A DNA stretch of 64,000 nt from Chrysaora quinquecirrha (GCA_014526335.1 JACTAT010000045.1:2031978-2095977); one strand, 5' to 3'; positions 22,210 to 34,046 are shown, numbered from the stretch's first letter. The notes: generated by a model from the sequence alone, not told the origin. Translations and numbers: made by a program.

Positions 22210-24430
22210 TAATCTTCCTGGCTAAAAATTCCATCACACTGCTTCCAATAGAGCTTCTGGTGGAGTTGGTATCTATGTTGAATCTGATCTAAAATCTAGT
22301 GTAAGGAATGCCCTTTCATTTGGTAATGATGACTTTGAAACAGTTTGGACTGAAATAGAAAATTCAAAGCCTAAAAATGTCTTCTGTTGTTGTTCCTATC
22401 GTCATCCAAGCACTGATACATCAGCCTTTAGTGACCATCTGCAAGAAAAACTTTCTTTGATTGAAGATGAAAATAAAATCACTTTTATCATCGGAGACTT
22501 TAATATCAACTTGATGAATTATGAAAAATACTTAGCAACAACTGATTTCATTAAAATGATGTTTTCTCATCACGTTCAACCTTCAGTTCTTCACCCTACT
22601 CGTGCTACAAATTCAGCTTCTAAACTTATCAACAATACTTGTGTAAATAATGCTTTAGGCTCCAATATTCAAAGTGGAAATATCCTATCTCTCACTTCAG
22701 ATAATCTACCTTGAATTCGTGTTGTAGGTTACTGTGCTTCTGATTAGAAAATAAATTCCTATTTTATTTACTTGATGCTAATAGGTTTCTTTCTTAGTAT
22801 GCTGAGATTTATACCTTGTTTCTTACTGATCCAAATCTTGATTTGAATGTGAAATTTGAAAATTTTCTGGTAAGTCGTAACTGTCTTGTTGATGCACACT
22901 GCCCCGAAAAAAGCTGAATAATAGGAAGTTAAAATTAAGAAATAAACCCTGGATTAGCAGGCATATTTTAAAAACGCATCAGAGATAAATTATTTCAGCA
23001 GCTTAAAACCGACAATTCTGTAAGCACTTCCAGGGCATTTAAACTATTTCGTAATCATGTAGTTAATAAACTGAAAGAAAAAGACAAAATTACTATCATG
23101 AATATTTGATGAAAACAAGAACAAGATGAAGATGCTTTGGATAATGATGAAAGGCATAAAAAGTATTGTCAATCTCAAACCCGAAAAATCTTGACACAAT
23201 TCAACATATAACATACATAGATGGTGCCCAAATTATGGATACAGGAAAAATCGCCAATTAATTGAATCTGTTTTCACCAAAATTGCCAATGAAATTACAT
23301 AGAAAATTCCAAGAACTCCCAAATCACCATTATCTTACCTTCGTGATCCAAACCCAGATTCCTTTCTTATCTCTCCATGTTCTCCTGAAAAAGTATCAAC
23401 TGTCATTCAGTCTCTGAAGAATGAGAAATCTTGTGGTCCTAATAGTATTCCAATAACGTTGTTGAAGATCTTAGACTCTCACATTTCAATTACTTCATCT
23501 TCTTTAATCAATGAATCTTTCAAAACAGGTATTTACCCTGACCAGCTTAAATTAGCCAAAGTAATCCCAGTATTTAAGAAAGGTCTTGCTACATTAACAT
23601 CAAATTATAGACCAATTTTCCTTCTTTCAATTTCCAGTAAAGTATTTGAAAAAAAATGTATAAAAGTCTAATTTTCTGGAATAGTTTGAATTATTGCAGT
23701 TTGGATTTTGAAGTAGTCATTCCACTGACCATGCACTTGTAAGTTGAACAGAGAATATGAAGTCTTCTTTAGATAACAAAAGGTTTGGTTGTGGAATATT
23801 TATTGATCTCCAAAAAGCTTTTGATACTGTAAACCATGATATCCTTTTAAGTAAGCTAGAACATTATGGGATCAGAGAAGCTGCTCTAAATTGGTTTAAA
23901 TCATTCTTAAGCAATCGCAAACAATTTGTCTCAGTAAATTGCCAATCCTTGTCAATGTGTGATGTAACTAGTGGTGTTCCTCAGGGGTCCATTCTTGGCC
24001 CTTTACTATTTCTTATTGATATAAGACTTACCTAACTCTTCTAAGCTGTTATCATTCTTCTTATTTGCTGATGCTACCAATATTTATTTTGAGTCTGATG
24101 ATCTCACAAGACTTACGAAAACAGTCAACAAAGAACTAAATACAGTAAAATCCTGGTTGGACTGTAACAAACTTGCACTAAATATTGACAAAACAAGCTT
24201 TGTGTTATTCCATTCAACCAAGAAAACGCTTTCAGAGCCGATGAATCTTAGAATTAGGTAAACAAAGTATCAAAAGGATGAAATATGTTAAGTTTTTGGG
24301 TGTTCTTGTTGATGAGAATCTGTCCTGGAAGTACCACATAATTGAACTTAGTTAAGAGCTCTATAGAACAACTGGACTTTTCGTCAAGCTTAGGCATGAC
24401 TGTTTCAAATGACAATAGTTTGTATGGACA
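22210..24430 (+). pseudogene. LINE remnant 2 (APE endonuclease plus reverse transcriptase)
   Basis: Endonuclease: ASGGVGIYVESDL, TFIIGDFNINLMNYE, SDNLP (22240-22714). Reverse transcriptase: KVIPVFKKG...NYRPIFLLSISSKVFEK (23459-23671), IFIDLQKAFDTVNHDILL and SGVPQGSILGPLLF (23757-24035), then FADATNIYF at about 24065, where the catalytic YADD would be. The layout is that of jockey/CR1-like non-LTR retrotransposons. Many stops and shifts, and the altered FADA(T), mean it is dead. Confidence 0.88.
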
Positions 24431-25470
24431 ATAATAGAGTTGTCTAGAAAAATACCTAATATGGTTAAATTTTGTTTTTTCTATCCATTTTCGGCTTTTG
24501 ATAACAGTTTTCAATGTTTTGAATATCATTAAAATTAAAAGAATAGGGTTTTCCTCCTTTGAAAATGTCATGTCATGTAATGACATGTGCTCCTACTTGA
24601 AATACATCCAACGTTTACCATTCTATTGTCATTTGTTTACAGAATTTTAAAACTCTAGTACATCGTAGTAATAATGTAACATAAAATGTAAGACTTTTTG
24701 CTACACAGTATGTTTACATCTTTATATGCACAAACATTACCAACAATTCTTGTTACATTTCTAAAGATTTTGTTTTATTACTCAAGATAGGTGAAGTTAG
24801 TTTCAGAGAAAAAACTTTTGATTTTCCAAAAACATTTCTTCAAAAAGGTGGTGGTAGTCCAGTTTAAAGGTGTTGTGTATATGTTTAAATCATTCTCAAC
24901 AAGTAAATACAAACACTAACAACTATTAGGCCTAAGTATACACCGGTACAAGTAGAACAAGAATGTGTAGAAAGGAGTGGCAAGACAAGAAGAAGTCTGA
25001 GACATGAGAATGAGGCTGAGTATTGGAAAGAGACTAAGCGATAAGGACGGTAGAGAGAAGCAGAGGAAATCCCAATTACACTAAAATACATAACAAAAGG
25101 GGCTTATTAAATTTGCAAACAAGTTATGAATTGCAACTCTACTGTACTGTAGTTTTCAGAAAATTTATCCTAGCATTTTGAGATAGGGAGAGCAAGACTA
25201 GAAGGCATAGCTAGTTTGACTTGAAAAGAAAATATTGGTAATTTTAGGGCTTGCATAACATAGTAATTGGCGTGACACAATAAGGAAAGCAACAGGAAAA
25301 GCAGCAAAATTTCATTCCTTACAAAGTTTTTCTCATCTATAATTGACCACAGATATAATTTTCAACTTTTTCAATTCATATTGAAAGATGGATTTATAAA
25401 ACTGTAACAGGTGCTATAAACTCGAGTAGACATTTCTCAGCTGCAGCACATACCATATCTGCTCTCCAGT
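24431..25470. other. No gene recognised
   Basis: AT-rich DNA between LINE 2 and Rep-helicase copy B. Only short frames without motifs are seen. Confidence 0.45.
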
Positions 25471-26290
25471 AACTTCACAATAAACCATCTAGTTCTGGAT
25501 ACTGGAAATGGCAGCATCGTTACCTAATTGATGTGGTAAACCAGTATGGTTACCCATCCATGTTCATTACAATTTGAAATACAGGTTATGGTCCCACTTG
25601 TCTTTCTCTTTATGAGACAATGCGCAATCTCCATCTTCTTGAACAGATTGTTCATGTCTACCTCTGTGGCTCTAATGATAGCCATTGGAAGAACCATTTG
25701 TTTAACTACAACAGTCTTCCTAACCAAAGTAATATTAAGACATATTTCTATCGTTTGGAGTTTCAAAAGAGAGAAACTGTTCATTTGCACTTATTAGTTT
25801 GGTTAGACAATGCCAAATACATTCAATTACCCCAATTTTGAGGTGACCTTCCCCTTCATAATGGCTAGCTGCGATATTTTGTTGAGACATTACAAAAGTC
25901 AACCAAATCATCATTACCAATAATCAATGGACCCACGACTGTTAAAAATAAAGAAACTTATCAAACAATACGTTTTGCCATCTGGCAGATGCACACGCTG
26001 CATATCTTCGGGCATATATTCATACAATTATCCCTTCACTTTGCTGTCATATTGATGGACAATCTAGCGATGGCCATGGCATGCTTTTCAAATATGTCTC
26101 TGTGTATGCTTCCAAATCAAGGGAAGCATATCTCAGTGACAGGTCCTACACCCCTGATATTGCTCCTTCAACGGCAGCTATAAAATATGCACTTTCATTG
26201 AATGTCTGTGAGCCTGAAATGTGGGTTAATTCATCTTTCAAAAAACATCTTAGACTAATAGACAGGTACAGGCGCAAAAACTTTTGAATA
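25471..26290 (+). pseudogene. Helitron-like Rep domain, copy B (HUH and Y2 present)
   Basis: Plus-strand frames in order: WKWQHRYLIDVVNQYGY (near 25500), NTGYGPTCL, LLEQIVHVYLCGSND, then RLEFQKRETVHLHLLVWL at about 25750-25805. HLH is the HUH metal-binding motif of rolling-circle initiators. After a frame change comes HIDGQSSDGHGMLFKYVSVY, with the two catalytic-type tyrosines spaced as in Helitron Reps (26081 on). It is the only copy here that keeps both motifs. Several frameshifts. Unrelated DNA (26291-27556) splits it from its helicase half. Confidence 0.85.
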
Positions 26291-26701
26291 TTGAAAACAG
26301 ATATTGTCTGTGATATTTTTCCTATGTAAAATTTCATACTCTTTCCGAATCTGCTTGTTACCAAATGATTCAGTGGTGGGTGTGACCGGGCATGGTCATG
26401 TGACGTCATATCAAATTTTTCCTATGTTTTGGCCCAGGTAAACGGAATTGAAACCCAATTGAAACCCCAACTTATCAACATGATGAATGGAATCTAAGCA
26501 TTATTTCCACATCTGAAAATTCAACTGTGAGACAGAAGGAAAGGAAAGACCAGGTTGAGACCTTGCGAGAGAGTAGACATGCAATGGCAGGTCAGCGGTA
26601 TTAGACAAAACTATCAGCATCGTTAATAAACTGATTATTGGATATTAACAAATTATTACTTAAACCAATAGGTTTAAATCCCAAAATACTTGAAGAATCA
26701 T
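26291..26701. other. Insert between Rep and helicase halves of copy B
   Basis: Non-coding. Includes a single TGACGTCA octamer at 26401-26408. Nothing else recognised. Confidence 0.45.
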
Positions 26702-27110
26702 CTAGTCATTTCTTTGACTTCTTCCTTTGTGGAGAAGGCGAGAGCTCCCTATACTTCTTATCATGACCCAACTCCTTTCCAGGACCGGAGCCACCAGGGC
26801 CCGGATTTGTGCAGCAAAATTTGGGGTGAAAACCCTGGCAACCCATGCAGATGTCGGCATATCTACAAGCTGTATCATTGCATTCAGCTGGGCCATTGAA
26901 TTTATAGCATGACAGGGTACTAAACTTGCCTAAAGCCTGAGTGCCCTCTGTTGGGGACTTTCCAGTCTGGGTAGCTTTGGCCACTACTTTGGTCATCCAC
27001 AAAGTCGACAAGGTTTCACCCCATAGTTGGGTGATGCGCTGCATGTTTGCTGAAAGCAACATCGTATTCGAGCCACCAAGAACCTGGAAAATCCCGGGAG
27101 GCACTCGCAA
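26702..27110 (-). pseudogene. Gag-like Cys/His-rich fragment of a YR-type retroelement or similar
   Basis: A 134-residue minus-strand frame carries CYKFNGPAECND, then CRYADICMGCQGFHPKFCC, and ends in a basic tail. Such Cys/His clusters are common in gag-like proteins of DIRS-type and related tyrosine-recombinase elements in cnidarians; this is from memory. It sits, in opposite orientation, inside Rep-helicase copy B, so it is a later insertion or part of one. Only a fragment. Confidence 0.45.
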
Positions 27111-27556
27111 TGAGCAAGAAATACGCTATTTCTTGGAAGAGAACCGTCTACTTATCTTCCTGCATTCCATGCTATCGCAGGCTGTGATACGACGAGCTAT
27201 TTGTACCATGCATCAAAGAAGTGTATCTTCGAGAAAGCAAGGAAAGGAAACCATCTTCATCTGCTTGACAAACTTGGAACTGCAAGAACACTGGATGCTG
27301 ACTGAAGACCAACATGATATGACTAGTTTCATTAAGAACGTAATATACAATGGAAAATCTGACAAAGATCTGGTGAGTCTCAGGATCAGACAATATGACA
27401 TACTTCGATTGAAAACAACACAGACCATCATACCAGACCCTGACAGCATTGCTTATGCGGTAAAACAAGCAAACATGGCAGCATATTACCTCAAAAACTT
27501 TGGCACGCGAAACGTTCAGAAAATAAATCCCTGTGATGCTTGCAAATTTTGATGTC
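27111..27556 (+). pseudogene. Unknown ORF fragment inside Rep-helicase copy B
   Basis: The frame of 26941-27552 is open here but not recognised (for example TQTIIPDPDSIAYAVKQAN and AAYYLKNFGTRNVQK). It does not match the Rep-helicase protein of the other copies. It stops where helicase coding resumes (FDVIFMDEFSQIS). Probably cargo or part of the same insertion as the gag-like fragment. Confidence 0.35.
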
Positions 27557-28440
27557 ATTTTTATGGATGAGTTTTCTCAAATCAGCACAGACATATTCCA
27601 TCATATCATAGCTACTTTAAAAAAATCATGCAACATCCTGTTATTGTCAGGTGACTTTGCTCAGCAGCAACCTATATGTACTCTAGATGGCCTCACTAAG
27701 CAAGTGCCTAGCATTACAACATGCGCCCAATGCATGAGTTATGTCAATGTTGTAAGACTGACTGAACATTTTCGGACAAAATGTCCTCAACTACTTTCCT
27801 TCCTTCATCATATTAGATACCAGAAACCTACTGTTAACATGCTAAACAATTTCTTCGAGGAACGGATACTATTTACTGATGAATGCGTTGATGACACGAT
27901 TTATGATTATTTATGAAGACACCCTGATGCAACAGTGCTCACAGTTTCACGCAGAGCAGCAAGACAAATTAATGAAATTATAATTCAAAATACATTTCAC
28001 AGACAACCTCTTGCTCTTATTCTCAGGGATGATGGCAGGTTAACACTAGTTTACAAGGGAATGCGGTTAATACTTACACATAATGTCAACAAGCAGATAG
28101 GCTTTGTCAATGATCAGGTTGTTACAGTTGTCACAACACAAAACAACACTGTTCTTGTGAAACATCCCCACGAACACATAATATCTTTGTTCCCAATAAC
28201 TAGAAAGCAGGAATTTGAGTATGTAACGAGTTTTCCATGTCTTCCCAGTTATGCAAATGCAATCACTAAAGTTAAGGGGCAAAAATTGCAAAAATAATTG
28301 TTTGGCTAGACACTCAAAGAACACCACAAGGCACTGCTTACGTAGCATTCTCTCGCACCACATCTCTTGATAACATCTATCTTCTAACTCATATCTATCC
28401 TGAACAGTTTGCACCATCTCCTCATTTGTTACATAAGAAA
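27557..28440 (+). pseudogene. Helitron-like Pif1 helicase, copy B
   Basis: The plus frame 27533-27916 has Walker B VIFMDEFSQIS and LSGDFAQQQP, with a CAQC pair a little downstream. After one stop, 27935-28297 gives TVSRRAARQINEIIIQ, LILTHNVNKQIGFVNDQVV and TKVKGQ. The last motif, GTAYVAFSRTTSL, follows in a shifted frame up to about 28400. The Walker A block was lost upstream. The gene is followed after about 140 bp by accessory copy B. Confidence 0.85.
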
Positions 28441-28581
28441 TCTACTACATCTTCCACAAATGCAATGAAAACCAAACATTACCATATTATATAGCATTTC
28501 ATGAATAACAAACAAGTAGCATAAATAGATCATCCTATAAATTATTTGCATGACCAATTATTTGCATCTTTCTCCTTTCAG

Positions 28582-29462
28582 ATGAGCAAACAAATATACG
28601 CGTCAAAGGCAAAAGGTGTGAGTTATTTCTCCACTTTCCCAAAAAACTTTCTCTCCCCATACGGCGGACAAAAGAAGATTGAAAACGAGACCATATGGAA
28701 GAGAATCCGGCCAGAGTGTTGTGAATGGCAAAGAAGGCCAGCAACAGCAATTTCCAAATTGCATTCCACAATCGAGGAAAACTTACATATCCTAAAAAAT
28801 GATGAATCATTTATGAAAGAAGAAAATGTGACAAACTTTGAAAAGATTTTGCATCCTTTGAAACACACTTTAACGAAATTCAATAAAGATTAGGATGGAT
28901 TCTTTGAGAAGAAGAATGCAAAGTCATTTGTAAATGCGGTTATGGACTTGACAGACGGGCAGGTTCAACTTTTTCACAAAGCAGTTGAGGTTGATGGCAC
29001 CCTTTTCTCAATAGGCATCCATGCTCTCGTTGCAGAACAACTCCTCACAGAACCAGAACGCTATGCAAATGCTCTTTCATCTGCATCAAGACCAGGCCCC
29101 GACTTCAAGAGAGCCAAAAACCTGAAGGATCTACTGCCCCTTCTCTACACAGAGAGAGGTGCAGCACCGGCAACAACCTCTGCGTCCCAAACAAAATTGA
29201 AGGCTATGCTTGACTCAGATGAAAGTGAGGATGAAACAACAAAATCAACTAAATCAAGCAAAAAAAGAAAGTTATTATTCGATGACACCGATGAAGAAGA
29301 CACATCAAATGATAACAATGATACAACAAAGAAAAAGAAAAAAATACACCTAAGAAGGAAAAACAACTTAAAAAGAAAAAGAACGACAAAAAAGACATTC
29401 AATAACTTCACAATTCTTATATCATTTTCTTCTAATTGCTTACCATACATATATCATTTATG
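28582..29462 (+). pseudogene. Rep-helicase accessory gene, copy B (least damaged)
   Basis: From ATG 28582: MSKQIYASKAKG, KGVSYFSTFPKNFLSPYG, IRPECCEWQRRPATAISKL, a helical stretch, then one in-frame TAG after TLTKFNKD. Reading resumes in the same frame with a match to VEVDGTLFSIGIHALVAEQL, SSASRPGPDFKRAKNLKDLL, and a Ser/Asp/Glu-rich then Lys-rich tail. Apart from that stop the frame is open for about 290 residues. The ATG is preceded by TCTCCTTTCAG, a splice-acceptor-like context shared with the other copies. The tail suggests a nuclear protein; the role in transposition is unknown. Confidence 0.75.
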
Positions 29463-30569
29463 ACTTTTCTATATTGCTTAACCCTATCTGGACTGGGGGG
29501 GCTAAAATAGCCCCCCTCCTACATTTCTTTACAAAACTCAAAATGCATGAAACAAAGTTGGGTGAATGTTCTTGACTTTTCCTAAAAATTATCTGCGGAC
29601 CTTGTGGCGGTAGTTTCCATGGTTACTAATGAACCGTTACTATAGCAACCATGTTGAAAATTGTCACTTTAGGACCAACAAAATTTGGTCTAATTTCTTT
29701 GATGAAATTGATTTCTTCACGAAACTTGGGCAATGGCAAACCAATATCAGATTTCACCAGATAATAAACCCTGTTTTTGTAAAATGCATTTGGATTCTAT
29801 TTTTAGAATATTGCTGACATCAGCATTATTTACCATTTCTGACGCTCTAACGATGCTAATTAAATTTATCCTCGCAAATGTCAATGTATTGGTGACACTG
29901 TTCTACTTTTCTATCAGAAGCTACTTCAAGAAACCCATATGAACAAAAATAATGACAGTTTTTTACCACGCATGAGCAGTATTTCTACAGAAAAGTAAGA
30001 AATTTTTCAAAAATGTAGCAAAATGTGTTAAGTGTGATTATAACAGTCAAAATGGGTTTTCCAATAGTTTAGTAATGATTATCAGTCAATAGAAGGTAAA
30101 GGTAGAAATGTCAAAAAGTGGAAAAGTGATTATTACGTCATTATGACGTCAAAATGCATTGGATATCACCAAAACCTTACAGTTCCAAATAATATGATTA
30201 CATTGATATTTTGGCCAAATTTCATCTTTCTCGCTCTTCCCAGATGCGAGCTATAAGGGGGGGGGATAATTTATCTTACAATTAACTTTATCTTCGTAGC
30301 TATTGGTTAATGCTTTATCGTTTATACCTTATATCAATGACTGCTTTATAACCTAGTACCATATAATGCACTATGTATACAATTTCCATACATTATATCT
30401 ATATCAGAACATTGTTTTTCTTATGTTCCAACAAGATATTAAAGTGTACACATTCTTCTCTCTTCACCTTCTTCTCTCTGCACCACATAAAAAATCAGTT
30501 CACTTTGAAGTAAATGAAAGCTACGTCAATGGAATTGGATTGGGAGGGTGGGAATGGGAAACTTGGATT
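29463..30569. other. 3' flank of Rep-helicase element B, with several structured motifs
   Basis: No gene. A perfect 9-bp-stem palindrome GGGGGGCTA-AAA-TAGCCCCCC lies at 29496-29516. RFX X-box-like motifs lie at 29613-29626 (GTTTCCATGGTTAC) and 29636-29649 (GTTACTATAGCAAC). A G-quadruplex-type run (GGGAGGGTGGGAATGGG) lies at 30542-30558, just before the 28S junction. The last 200 bp resemble 34350-34466, the same flank of unit C. Confidence 0.65.
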
Positions 30570-30931
30570 ATAACTTTTAGACACCTCTAGCTTAAAACTC
30601 GTGAAGACTAAAGGATCGATATGCCCTGCTTTCACAGTTTGTATTCATACTGAAAATCAAAATCAAGTGAGCTTTTACCCTCTTCTTCTACATGAGATTG
30701 GGACACCTGCATTATAATTTAACAGATGTGCCGCCCCAGCCAAACTCCCGATCTGATAGTGTCTTTTCCATGTATCGACCTGCCAATAAGAGGCCTTGAT
30801 GCCAGAAAGTGAGCCGTGAGGCCCGTTTACCCTCAACTGAATAAGTAAGAAAACGATAAGAGTAGTGGTATTTCACTGTTGAATTGCTGCTCCCACTTAT
30901 CCTACAGCTCTCATGTCTTTTCACAGAATCA

Positions 30932-30963
<32 letters not shown>

Positions 30964-31084
30964 ACCGCTGATTATGCCAAGCCCGTTCCCTTCGCTGTGG
31001 TTTTGCAAGATAGTAGACAGGGCAGTGGGAATATCATTAATCCATTCATGCGCATCACTAATTAGATGACAAGGCATTTGGCTA
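30570..31084 (-). rRNA. 28S rRNA, partial, antisense (GATAAC region to R2 site)
   Basis: Reverse complement of 28S. It ends exactly at GGCTA (31080-31084), the complement of TAGCC at the R2 cleavage point, and starts at a slightly eroded GTTAT..AACTTTT, the complement of AAAGTTACCACAGGGATAAC. It covers the same interval as 7281-7759 and 34467-35015. Point changes and the small deletion at the GATAAC edge mark it as a pseudogene. Confidence 0.92.
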
Positions 31085-31308
31085 GTTACTGCCAGCCATA
31101 GCGACAGTACCCAATTGGGCGGTTAATAATTATGGACTGGGATTCGATCTCTATCTACAAGAGATAGTAAATGGTGATCGGTCCCTGTTTGCCGGGTTGG
31201 GCTCCGACTCAATTCTATCAAGAGCCGCCAGGACAAGTCCTGGTTTAGGCTCAAGGCGTCATATGCTACGAGTTCTGAATATGCTCCTTTTAAAGGAACA
31301 ATATGCAG
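31085..31308 (-). mobile_element. R2 retrotransposon, 5'-truncated 3' untranslated region
   Basis: Matches 35016-35239, the 3' end of the longer R2, with about 90 percent similarity by eye, and abuts the 28S R2 site precisely. Similarity ends after AATATGCAG at 31308. R2 integrates by target-primed reverse transcription and often leaves 5'-truncated copies, so a 3'-end-only copy fits. Upstream 28S is not found on the far side. Confidence 0.85.
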
Positions 31309-31479
31309 TTATTTATCTCTTGGCTGCAAGAAAGACTTCTACACACAACAGCCAGTTAAGTGGTCTTTCCTTTTTCAATTTATTAACATTTCTTATCACT
31401 GACATCACTTTATTCATATAACCACAAGCTCCATCTACGTCCCCCGTCCATTCCATTCTCGTGTTTCCAATCGCCTCAG

Positions 31480-31774
31480 ACAATCCCTGCCAAAAATAGT
31501 TGGAACGGGGCAAAATTTCATAGTTACAGCATAAGAAACTGAGCTTTAAATGATATTTCAATTTCACAGTCCTGTGTCTCCCCTCCTCCCCCCTTCCCCC
31601 TGTACAGTGTTGATTTTTGAAGACAAGACAGTGAGCTATGATATTGCAGCCACGTTTTTGCCAGCAGCAACAGAGTTTTAGAGTAAAGCAACATTGTATC
31701 AGAGGGAGGGGTAGTTGGAGCGGAGAAAGTATGGAAAATTAAGGTAGCGTTCCAACTATTTTGGCAAGGATTGT
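31480..31774. mobile_element. MITE-like element with 27-bp terminal inverted repeats
   Basis: 31480-31507 (ACAATCCCTGCCAAAAATAG and on to TTGGAACG) and 31748-31774 are inverted repeats differing by one base change and one A deletion. The interior is non-coding and pyrimidine-rich around 31575-31605. Total about 295 bp. No clear target duplication was seen and the superfamily is not assigned. Confidence 0.65.
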
Positions 31775-31917
31775 AGGATCTTCTGGAACATTCTGGAAAC
31801 TTGTAGAGTCAAACCGATTGTAAAAGTTGTTAAATCGGAAATGAGACTAGTAGTTTCAGACAAGATCCAAAAACAGTCACACTATAGCGCAAGCCGATGA
31901 CGACATTGGAGTTGGGG

Positions 31918-32005
31918 TTGAAAACGAGGTTGGGGAAACCAGCACGCTAGATCCATAAAAACCGTTGCACTATAGCGCGACCTGATGACGTCACTGATGA
32001 CGTCA
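31918..32005. promoter_or_regulatory. Inverted copy of the twin-TGACGTCA repeat
   Basis: Reverse-complement relative of 5439-5530, with TGACGTCA octamers at 31986-31993 and 31998-32005. It lies immediately upstream of helicase copy C. Possible CREB/ATF sites; activity is not shown. Confidence 0.5.
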
Positions 32006-32062
32006 CTGCGCTATGAGGCCCACTGCGCTATGATGGCCGCTTTGCTACCTACTAACAAGTTA

Positions 32063-32960
32063 ACCAGGTACTGGAAAAACCTTCACCATTCACTGATGCA
32101 TCGATTATTGCCACAAAAATAACATCAGTGTGGGATTGCTTATCCTTTCAGGTGATTTTGCTCAGCAACAGCCAACTGCAACTGTCCATGGACTCAAAAC
32201 GCAAGTTAGTAATATCACCACCTGCTCACACTGCATGGATCAGGTTTGCGTCATTCGTCTCACAGAGCAGCGTCGAAACACAATGCAAAGAGTTGTTGCC
32301 TTTTCTCAACCATATTCACTATTTCAAAACGTCTAAGGACATGCTTGATAACCTTTTCCACAAAAGAGTTCTCTGTGACAGTGACCTATCTGATTCCGAT
32401 GTCTATGAGGCACTCTCCTCACATCCTGATGCTGTAGTTGTCACAGTATCCAGAGGAGCTGCTAGACATATAAATAACATCATCATAGAGGGATCATTCC
32501 CGGATAAACCACTCGCACTTGCTGTGATGGATGATGGCACCCTTACTGATCTTCACAAGGGTATGCGGTTGACTCTAACATACAGTGTCAATAAAAACAT
32601 CGGTTTCCTCAATGGACAATTTGTAACAGTCATAAATACAGAGAATAATACATTTTTAGTGAAACATCCAAGAGGCCACATCATGTCTGTATTTCCAATT
32701 ACATGTAAGCATGACCCAGAATTTGCAACATCATTCCCCTGTCTTCCAGGCTATGCCACAACAATTACAAAAGTGCAAGGACAAACATTGCCAGAAATTG
32801 TTTTATGGCTAGACACTGCCACAACTCCAGAAAGCACAGCATACGTTGCATTCTCCAGGGTACAAAAATTGCAACAAGTTTATCTGTTGCAACGTGTTGC
32901 TATACATCAGTTTTCCCCCTCTAAAAATAAAATTGGATATACATACATCATTATAACCTT
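32063..32960 (+). pseudogene. Helitron-like Pif1 helicase, copy C (5'-truncated)
   Basis: Begins inside Walker A (GTGKTFTIH at about 32074), followed by a stop. An internal deletion then joins it to LSGDFAQQQPTATV near 32140. The 293-residue frame 32128-33009, after an early frame change, keeps TVSRGAARHINNIIIEG, LTLTYSVNKNIGFLNGQFV, YATTITKVQGQTLPEIV and STAYVAFSRVQKL. The Rep half and Walker B are absent. The protein end NKI aligns with copy A. Accessory copy C follows after about 140 bp. Confidence 0.85.
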
Positions 32961-33083
32961 CTACTTTCAACAAAACAAGTCACCGTTATCAACAAAAGTA
33001 TTAAAATAATGCTCCAATACTTCATACAATTGAAAAAGTACGCTAGTAAATTCTTAATTACTCTGCTACTTCCTCTTTTCCAG

Positions 33084-34046
33084 ATGAGTAAACAACATTA
33101 AGCAAAAATCAAAGGAGTCAGCTACTTTGCCCACTTTCCAAAGAACTATTTAACACCATATGGTTGTATGAAGTCCGTTGACCAGAAAACTGTATTCAAG
33201 AGGCTTTGTCCAGAGGGTTGCAAATGGCTACGCAGGCCAGCAACTGCATGCTGCAAACTATACTCAACACTGGATGAGAATCCCACACTCTTGGACAGTC
33301 ACAATTCATTGATAAAGAAGAAGGAAATAGAAGACCTAAAAGAGTCATTAACGCCCATTGTCGATAACTTGGAGAAATTCCATTGCCATTACAATGGTAA
33401 GGTGGAAAAAAATGATGCTGGAAAGTTAATCAAGAAGATACTCTTCCTAACCTCATCAGAGGTTAAAAAAATACACGATGCTATTGAGGTGGGTGGAGCA
33501 TTATATACAATAGTAATACATATGCTTGTTGTCCACTCACTGTTGAAAAAGCCAACTTGATATGCTGACTCTATGTCATTTGCGCCACAACCTGACCCAA
33601 AGTTTAAAAAAACTAAGGATCTGAAAGATCTTCTGCCTCTTCTCTTTGTCAAAGTCAAGGTCACATGGAATTGGATGATAACGACAGTGATACAGAGAGA
33701 CTTTTAAAAATACTAGACTCAGACAATGACAAAGAAGAAGACAAAAAAAAAGAACAAAAAAAGTTCAAAGAAAAGAACAATTCTCTCCTCAGACAGTGAA
33801 GATAATTCACAAAATGAGGAAGAACAATCCAAAAAAACTACCAAGAAACGTAAAACCACGAAATGTAACGTAAAAAACTACCAAGAAACGTAAAACCACA
33901 AAACGTAAAAAGTCAACATCATCCGATGAGGAGGAACAAGCAAAGAAGAAAGAGGAGAAGACAAAAAGAAAACGTTGTTCTACAACCAAACAGCAACAGG
34001 AGGAAAATTCGCAGAAGAATAAGAAGTCCGCAAAATCAAAAAATTA
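33084..34046 (+). pseudogene. Rep-helicase accessory gene, copy C
   Basis: ATG 33084 follows CCTCTTTTCCAG directly. Codon 6 is a stop. Then come KGVSYFAHFPKNYLTPYG and a match to CKWLRRPATACCKLYSTLDE (33168-33560 frame), FHCHYNG and IEVGGALYTIVIHMLVVHSL. A stop replaces the codon after LLKKPT, then SFAPQPDPKFKKTKDLKDLL, a frameshift, and a long Lys/Glu/Ser-rich tail with an internal duplication (AAAAACTACCAAGAAACGTA occurs twice, 33833-33895). The conserved blocks match copies A, B and D. Confidence 0.75.

Noticed and set aside
31740..31760. 28S-like TAAGGTAGC next to the MITE arm
   Set aside because: It looks like the R2 target upstream half for nine bases, but the rest (GTTCCAACTATTTTGGC) is the MITE inverted repeat, so the match is chance.
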